A stretch of 57,466 nt of DNA from Methanoregulaceae archaeon PtaB.Bin056. GTDB lineage: Archaea > Halobacteriota > Methanomicrobia > Methanomicrobiales > Methanospirillaceae. The DNA is taken from NCBI GenBank assembly GCA_002067095.1, contig MVQD01000062.1, forward strand, positions 1-57,466. The letters run 5' to 3'. Both the position numbers and the translations under genes were made by a program. Under the pieces are notes generated by a model. That model did not search any database, was not told where the DNA came from, and saw nothing but the letters and a program-made list of their open reading frames with translations. Numbering within the stretch: position 1 is the first letter of the stretch; each line of letters opens with the position of its first letter. Shown in pieces: positions 52,003 to 57,466 of this stretch.

Positions 52003-53865
52003 TTATGGTGCCTTACGAAACGTCATCCGGAATGAAACGCCCTGCGTGTGGTCGCCTGCGACGCGGTCGGTGACCGATATCGTGCCGCCGTACCGCTCAA
52101 GGAGGGTCTTGACGATATAGAGGCCAAGCCCTTTACCGGCATTCTGTCGGTCAGCGTGCGAAAAACGCCTGAATATCACAGATTTTAGGTCATCGGGAAT
52201 TCCAGGGCCCGTGTCTGAGACCCAAACCAGCACCGTTTCGGGGTCGGGCATCTCTGGCGAGATGAAAATCTTCACTCCCCGGCCCCCGAACTTGAGGCTG
52301 TTTCCAAGGAGATTATTGAAGATCTCACCGATGAGATCATCACCCAAGACCCTTGCGCCGCTCTCCTGAAATTCGATATGCGCTTCTGGGAAGAGGCGAA
52401 TCTCTTTCCGTATTGCATCGTCCAGGCTGACGGCCTTTAGTTCGTTCTTTCGTACCTGTATCTTCCTGATGGTCTCCAGGTTCCTGATGATATCCCTGCT
52501 CTTCTTGATCCCTTCGATCATTTTTCCGGCAATCTCTCTCGATTCCCCTGAAAGCATGTCCTGGAGGAGGTCGCCATACCAGAGCGAGGCAAGGTTTGCG
52601 TTGTTGATATCATGCATGAGGATGTCAAGGTAAAGGTTCGCCTGCTGGTTGGTCTCGGCTACCCTCTGGGAAAGGAGGAGCCGGGTTACCGTCGTTGCAA
52701 TCTCCCGTGACAGGGACTCGAGGGTCTGCTGCTGGTCTTTAGAACATGCCCTGCCGCTACATGACAGGAAGTACATGGCCCCAATCGTGTCATCACCGCT
52801 CTGGAGCGGGACCACGATACCCGTTTCGGGTGACCTGCATTGAGGCGAGGATCCCCTGTTCCAAACAAGGAATTTCCCTCCAGAAATTGCCTCCTTCCAT
52901 GTCGCTGCAGATTCGTCGGCAGATTCCATGAGGCTCTGAAAGAGAGAGGCGTCACCGTGATGAATCTCTGTGAGATTTCGGGAGGCCCCCTCGCCGAACA
53001 GGGTGATGCCCCCGAATTCGCAACCCATGTACCCGGTCAGGTTGGCAAGCACACCCCGTCCCATGTCCTCCACGCCTTTGGCTCCGGAAGCCTGTGCGAT
53101 GACCCGGTTGATAATGGAGAGTTGCTGGTTCCTGGCCTCCATCTCCTGCTCGTGAGCTTTCCTGGCAGAGATGTCTATCATGGTGAGAACCATCATCCGG
53201 CCAGGGAGGAGTGAGCCTGATATGAGCACCGGTACGCTCGCCCCGTTCTCCCTGGTCATTGTGCTCTCCATCTGTGAGACTGTTCCGTTCTTTTTCAGGG
53301 ACTCAAAGAGGTTTTGTCTTGCCGGGGAGTCTCTCCAGAATATGGCAAGGCTCTGTCCTTTCAGGTCAGCGGGGTGACACCCGAGGAGCGTTCCGCCACC
53401 CGGGTTTGCCTCTTCAATCCTCATTTCAGAATCGCCATTCCCGACAAGGAAGATTGCTGCTTCGGAACTGGAAAAAATACCCCTGTACCGTGCTTCCCTT
53501 TCATTTAAGCCGCTGGAGAGGGAAGAGATGACCACGGCAATCGCGACGAGTACATAGAAACTGGCGGTAGTAACGGCAAAGGTGATATCCGGGAGGCTCG
53601 GGTAGTGGTAGAGGTATACAAAGAAGACCTCTGCAATCCCAATACCCACCGCAAAAATCACCCCCTGCCGTGGGAACCAGTAGGCAGCCAGTATAATTGG
53701 GAAATAAAAGAGGAGCGGGGTGATTGCAGAGAGGCCAAGCATGGTCCCCGTGATGTAGCCGATCCCGACGAGGACGCTCACAATGATAACCAGGGATACC
53801 CGGACTCTCGGACTCAGGACAACTTCTGATCTGCTCACCAGGGGCATTGGAAGCCTCGCGTTCAA
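52003..53865 (-). CDS. Membrane sensor histidine kinase (PAS, GAF)
   Basis: A 620-residue sensor. Four hydrophobic segments lie at about 22-115, then a PAS domain (about 125-238), a GAF-like domain (about 245-398), and the kinase core: phosphoacceptor His418 in LMHDINN, N-box NNLLGNSLKFG near 517-527, G1 DTGPGIP at 551-557 and G2 GKGLGLY at 577-583. HDINN instead of the commoner HExxN is seen in many methanogen kinases. It lies 77 bases downstream of a REC-PAS-TPR protein in the same orientation, so the two may form a phosphorelay. The signal is unknown. Confidence 0.88.
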   Translation of the reverse strand: MNARLPMPLVSRSEVVLSPRVRVSLVIIVSVLVGIGYITGTMLGLSAITPLLFYFPIILAAYWFPRQGVIFAVGIGIAEVFFVYLYHYPSLPDITFAVTTASFYVLVAIAVVISSLSSGLNEREARYRGIFSSSEAAIFLVGNGDSEMRIEEANPGGGTLLGCHPADLKGQSLAIFWRDSPARQNLFESLKKNGTVSQMESTMTRENGASVPVLISGSLLPGRMMVLTMIDISARKAHEQEMEARNQQLSIINRVIAQASGAKGVEDMGRGVLANLTGYMGCEFGGITLFGEGASRNLTEIHHGDASLFQSLMESADESAATWKEAISGGKFLVWNRGSSPQCRSPETGIVVPLQSGDDTIGAMYFLSCSGRACSKDQQQTLESLSREIATTVTRLLLSQRVAETNQQANLYLDILMHDINNANLASLWYGDLLQDMLSGESREIAGKMIEGIKKSRDIIRNLETIRKIQVRKNELKAVSLDDAIRKEIRLFPEAHIEFQESGARVLGDDLIGEIFNNLLGNSLKFGGRGVKIFISPEMPDPETVLVWVSDTGPGIPDDLKSVIFRRFSHADRQNAGKGLGLYIVKTLLERYGGTISVTDRVAGDHTQGVSFRMTFRKAP

Positions 53866-53942
53866 AAAGATATTGCAGTTGTCCCTTTTAATATCGGTGG
53901 TTGGTGGTTGAAGGTTCCCCTGAGATAGGTATCACTATCTCG

Positions 53943-55271
53943 TCAACGATGAGCTTTTCCAGGGATCAGGCGCAGTATTGTCTGCGCTTTGTCAAAAGAT
54001 CGCCTGGCCTCCTCGAACTTGCCCAGTTCTTTCAGGCAGACTCCCCGGTAGTTCCAGGCATTCACGTTGTCCGGCTCCATCTCCAGCACCCTGTCAAAAC
54101 ATGCCACAGCCTTTTCAAAGAGAGAGATATCGCCATTCTCCTTGCCGAGTTTCTCCATGGTCTCCCCCAACGCATAGTACGTTGCAGGAACACCGCCATT
54201 CAGTTCCAGGGCACGGGTGAAACACTGCATTGCCTCCTCGTAGCGGCCAAGCTCCTTTAAGCATACGCCCTTCTCGGTCCACGCATTCACATGGGTGGGG
54301 TCCATCTCGATCACCCGGTCAAAACAGCTGACTGCCTCCAGGAACTTCCCCTGGTTGTAATAGAGGTCCATCCCCTTTTTATACCAGCTTGCGGTGGACT
54401 TCCCGAAGATGCGGTCGAACATTCCGGTCTCTCTCTCACGGGCAGCCTCGGCCTTCTTTTCCCCCTCTGCCTTCCGGATGTCGGTGATATCCCTTATGGA
54501 CTCGATCGCCCCGATCACATTCCCCTTCCGGTCGGTGATGAGCGTTGCCCTCGACCAATAGACTGCAGGTTTGTTATTCCGCCGCCCCGAAGGATTCTCC
54601 GCAACAAGGGAATTGCCGTCCCTGCGGATATTCTGGTAAGAAAGCGCGCGCATCTCCTCTTCCGGGCTGTTGATCAGGTCAACGAGAAGGGGTCTTCGTT
54701 CGCCATAAAAGGGGATTGCGTACTCGTAATTGCCCTTCCCGATCACCTCCGCCGCAGGGATGCCTGTCAGGTCTTCCATGGCCTTGTTCCAGGAGATGAC
54801 CGTCCCCTCCCTGTCAATGGCAAATGTCGCGTCGGGTAGGTGGTTGATGATATCCACCATCCTGCGGTCTGCGACGCGGAGGGATTCCTCTGCAATTCTT
54901 CGATTGATGGCCTGCCGGATCATCCTGTCCAGTTCGGAAAACTGGGCCTTGGGGTCCTGTCCCTTGGAGAGATAGAAGTCTGCACGGTTATTGAGGGCAT
55001 CCACGACGACATGCTCCCTCCCCTTGCCGGTAAATATGATAAAAGGAGTATTGTCTCCCTCCGCCCGGAGTATCTTGAGGAGGACGATCCCGTCCATCAT
55101 CGGCATCTCGTAGTCAGAGACGATTGCATCAAATGACCTTGATTTCAGGAGTTCAAGGGCCTCGAGTGCAGACCTGCAGGTCTCCACCTTGAGTTCACCG
55201 GACCGCTCCAGAAAAAGGCGCGTGATCTCGAGGAGGGCCGGTTCGTCATCGATAAAAAGAACTGATATCAT
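53943..55271 (-). CDS. Response regulator with PAS and TPR domains
   Basis: A 442-residue protein. The REC domain (1-120) has the acidic pocket DD at 8-9, phosphoacceptor Asp53 (SDYEMP) and the LSKG lysine near 105. A PAS domain follows (about 130-265) with DGNSLVAEN / IESIRDITDI, then TPR repeats (about 290-430, units such as ASWYKKGMDLYYNQGKFLEAV and VNAWTEKGVCLKELGRYEEAM, here in parts). No DNA-binding domain is present, so it should act by protein contacts. Its downstream neighbour is the histidine kinase. Confidence 0.88.
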   Translation of the reverse strand: MISVLFIDDEPALLEITRLFLERSGELKVETCRSALEALELLKSRSFDAIVSDYEMPMMDGIVLLKILRAEGDNTPFIIFTGKGREHVVVDALNNRADFYLSKGQDPKAQFSELDRMIRQAINRRIAEESLRVADRRMVDIINHLPDATFAIDREGTVISWNKAMEDLTGIPAAEVIGKGNYEYAIPFYGERRPLLVDLINSPEEEMRALSYQNIRRDGNSLVAENPSGRRNNKPAVYWSRATLITDRKGNVIGAIESIRDITDIRKAEGEKKAEAARERETGMFDRIFGKSTASWYKKGMDLYYNQGKFLEAVSCFDRVIEMDPTHVNAWTEKGVCLKELGRYEEAMQCFTRALELNGGVPATYYALGETMEKLGKENGDISLFEKAVACFDRVLEMEPDNVNAWNYRGVCLKELGKFEEARRSFDKAQTILRLIPGKAHR

Positions 55272-55425
55272 GCAATCCCCGCGATTGACCTCTCCACTGC
55301 AAACTCCATTCCACTTCTATTTACTTAACTCTTTCATTGATCCCACCTCTCTTTATCGTTCTTCAGCCATCCCCGGAGTATGCGGGGACCCGAAGTGGAG
55401 TTGCAAGTGCAAGCGAGCCCCCTAT

Positions 55426-57096
55426 TCATGCAAAGAGGGGTGTGTCCTTAAATGAGTCTGCGTCGAAGACTCCCCTGTCAGTCACCCGTAAATGCGGGAT
55501 GACCGTGAGCGAGAGGAAGGAGAGATACATAAAGGGATCCTGTATGGCCCCGAGTGACTCAGCCCTCGTATTCAATCTTTTTAACCGCATTGCAACCTCT
55601 TCTGCGGGAAGGGATGACATCAGCCCTGCACAGTCGAGGGGAAGGAGATCAAACCCCCCCGGTCCCGCGACTGCCAGTCCTCCTTGGCTTCTGATTATTC
55701 CGCTGATCGCGTCGCGGATTGACTGGTCATCGACTCCCACGGCTATCAGGTTGTGGGCGTCATGTGCGATACTCCCCGCAATTGCTCCTTTCTTCAGGCC
55801 AAACCCATGGACAAGACCAAGGCCGCACTTTCCTTGCCGGTAACGGCTGCAGACCACCACCTTCAGGATATCCCGGTCAAGGTCAGGGATCTCTGATCCT
55901 TCCAGATCGAACGCAAGGTGTTCTGTCAGTATCTGGCGCGGGACTATCCCTATTACCCTGGCAGTTCCCTCCCCCCGGATTGCCAGATCTTCTGGGGTGG
56001 GCACGTGAGCCCTCATCGGCGAAGCGATAATCCGTGGTTTATCCCTGACGGACAGATCGAGGATCTTCCCGGATTTGCAGGTCTTCATGACAAAAAACGG
56101 CTTATCCTCCAAAAGAATGCAGAAGTCAGCATTCCTCCCTGGTGCAAGTGCACCCCTGTCATGAAGGCCGAAACGATCCGCCGCGGAGAGAGTGGCCATG
56201 CGGAGTGCAATTTCGAGTTCAAGGCCGCATTCGAGCGACTTCCGGATGCAATCGTCGATATGCCCTTCCTCAACAAGCGAATCGGCATGGCGGTCGTCGG
56301 TGGCAAACGCCATCCGGGACGCGGTGCATGGGGATACGAGGGGGACGAGTTCGCGGAGGTTCTTCTCCGTTGATCCTTCCCTGGCAAAGATGAACATGCC
56401 CCGGTTTAATTTTTCTGCGGCCTCCTCTTTCCCTGTACACTCGTGGTCGCTCTGCATCCCTGCAAGGATATAGGCATTGAGTGCCTCTCCGGAGAGGAGC
56501 GGTGCATGTCCGTCCCGGATGGAGCAGAGCGCGAGCTTATCGAATATACCTTTGTCCCGCTCAAGCACCCCCGGGACATTCATCACTTCTCCAAGGCCCA
56601 GCACCCCATCCCTCCCGATGAACTCCGAGAGGTCCTCTGCAGTCAGTTCCGCCCCGCCCCTGTCAAGGGGAGTGGCCGGGACACAGGAGGGAAGCATGAT
56701 GAATATATCGATGGGAAGACCTTCCCGCTGACGGAGCATGTAATCGATTCCTGCCTTGCCGCAGACGTTTGCAATCTCGTGTGGATCGGCCACAACGGTC
56801 GTGGTGCCGTGCGTCGCCACCACCCGAGCATACTCTGCGGGGATAAGGAGAGAGCTCTCTATATGCACGTGGGCATCGATCAGGCCCGGGACCACCTTTC
56901 TTCCCTTCAGGTCGAAAATTTCCCGGGCCCTGTAATGACGGCCCAGACCTACGATCTTTCCGGAAGCAACAGCAATATCAGTATTGATCCAGCCGCAGGT
57001 GAACGGATCGTATACGCACGCATTCTTGAACAGCGTGTCGGCCGGTTCTTTCCCGAGGGCCTGTTTCATCATCGCAGGAGAGGGGAGGTCTTCCAT
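55426..57096 (-). CDS. ade: Adenine deaminase
   Basis: A 556-residue amidohydrolase that turns adenine into hypoxanthine and ammonia for purine salvage. Metal and active-site motifs: GLIDAHVHIES near 72, DPHEIANV near 104, GLGEVMN near 167, GHAPLLSG near 194, DDRHADSL near 267, and the C-terminal SIAHDAHNLIAVG near 445. The length and layout match bacterial/archaeal AdeC. Start MEDLPSPAMM at 57096 has no clear ribosome site; the next in-frame Mets are at residues 9-10. A CCCCT...AGGGG hairpin covers the stop region. Confidence 0.93.
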   Translation of the reverse strand: MEDLPSPAMMKQALGKEPADTLFKNACVYDPFTCGWINTDIAVASGKIVGLGRHYRAREIFDLKGRKVVPGLIDAHVHIESSLLIPAEYARVVATHGTTTVVADPHEIANVCGKAGIDYMLRQREGLPIDIFIMLPSCVPATPLDRGGAELTAEDLSEFIGRDGVLGLGEVMNVPGVLERDKGIFDKLALCSIRDGHAPLLSGEALNAYILAGMQSDHECTGKEEAAEKLNRGMFIFAREGSTEKNLRELVPLVSPCTASRMAFATDDRHADSLVEEGHIDDCIRKSLECGLELEIALRMATLSAADRFGLHDRGALAPGRNADFCILLEDKPFFVMKTCKSGKILDLSVRDKPRIIASPMRAHVPTPEDLAIRGEGTARVIGIVPRQILTEHLAFDLEGSEIPDLDRDILKVVVCSRYRQGKCGLGLVHGFGLKKGAIAGSIAHDAHNLIAVGVDDQSIRDAISGIIRSQGGLAVAGPGGFDLLPLDCAGLMSSLPAEEVAMRLKRLNTRAESLGAIQDPFMYLSFLSLTVIPHLRVTDRGVFDADSFKDTPLFA

Positions 57097-57282
57097 GAGG
57101 AAAGGGGTGGTCCGGGATAGGACAAGAACATTCTTCTCAAGTGGCAGAGGCGCCGGGGTATTTCACCATATGGGTGAATTAACGAATGCATAGGGGATTA
57201 TGAGCCGTGTAAAAAGAAGGGGAAATTGAGAAAGGATGAGTGATTGACGGGACAGGGGAGTTCCAATTGGAATCTTTAGGTA

Positions 57283-57466
57283 TTACCTGCGCTCCTCGGC
57301 GGCAATCTTTTGCTGGGCAGTAAGCACATCCACCAGCAGGTCTTTCATGATCTTCTTCATGAAATCCCGCCCTTCCTCAGACGCGAGGTAGTCATGGAGG
57401 TTCTCTTTGAACTGTCCCACATCGTTCTGATTGTCGACGAAATATATTAATGCTTGGGTGATACAG
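57283..57466 (-). CDS. 3' end of an unidentified gene (partial)
   Basis: The minus strand encodes about 60 C-terminal residues (TQALIYFVDNQNDVGQFKEN..., ending LTAQQKIAAEERR) with a TAA stop at 57283; the gene runs out of the window on the right. It is helical and charged. No family is recognised. A palindrome, TTCCAATTGGAA (57260-57271), lies just beyond the stop and might act in termination. Confidence 0.55.
   Translation of the reverse strand, partial: CITQALIYFVDNQNDVGQFKENLHDYLASEEGRDFMKKIMKDLLVDVLTAQQKIAAEERR

Overview
The window looks like a chromosomal segment of a hydrogenotrophic methanogenic archaeon, most likely order Methanomicrobiales; the genus cannot be fixed from sequence alone. 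Diagnostic genes are methanogenesis marker protein 14, a methanopterin-pathway aldolase (MptD), TATA-binding protein, archaeal MCM, small RFC subunit, archaeal DnaG, tetraether lipid synthase (Tes), CDP-archaeol synthase (CarS) and NMD3. TATA boxes sit about 25-30 bases upstream of starts, and several genes appear to have leaderless transcripts. Most of the window is GC-rich and densely packed with 4-base ATGA overlaps.

Layout. 1-513: three tandem copies of a structured repeat of about 183 bp. 667-4043 (minus): DUF424 - NMD3 - Taw2-like - CoaBC operon. 4093-5244 (minus): MptD and a TatD-like hydrolase. 5284-8386 (minus): RFC small subunit and MCM. 8573-15784 (minus): a giant secreted propeller/PKD surface protein of 2403 aa with recently amplified PKD repeats. 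16047-20255 (plus): an RPA-associated protein, an RPA-associated phosphoesterase and an Lhr-type helicase, all overlapping. 20256-24577: TBP, two tandem acyl-CoA synthetases and tRNA-Leu(CAG). 24874-28125: TrkH, a 57-aa membrane protein and a five-PEGA surface protein. 28428-31965: PyrC, DUF167, DnaG and UPF0058. 31993-35569: a RimK-like ligase, an alanine dehydrogenase/OCD homologue, a small ORF and Tes. 35627-38971: CarS - PyrE - PurD - ArgF operon.

39.0-45.5 kb is the accessory region: an AT-rich non-coding stretch, a calpain-like cysteine peptidase, a composite propeller/PKD/PEGA membrane protein and two tandem HEAT-repeat proteins with a C-terminal TM2-like membrane hairpin. I consider this four-gene cluster the best candidate for an undescribed system. 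45.5-51 kb returns to methanogen functions: marker 14 with a small partner, a bactofilin-like membrane protein, two tiny membrane proteins, a glutaredoxin / ferredoxin-disulfide-reductase-rubredoxin pair, a Cys-rich thioredoxin-fold protein and a beta carbonic anhydrase. The end holds a DUF1624 membrane protein, a histidine kinase with a REC-PAS-TPR regulator, adenine deaminase and the 3' end of one more gene.

How the genes fit together: replication and transcription (MCM, RFC, DnaG, RPA-associated genes, Lhr, TBP), archaeal membrane lipid synthesis (Tes and CarS, divergent from one small promoter region), pterin and CoA cofactors (MptD, possible MptN, CoaBC), nucleotide and arginine synthesis (PyrC, PyrE, PurD, ArgF, AdeC) and a rich cell-surface repertoire (PKD, PEGA and propeller proteins). 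All functional calls are by motif and family recognition; no database search was run.
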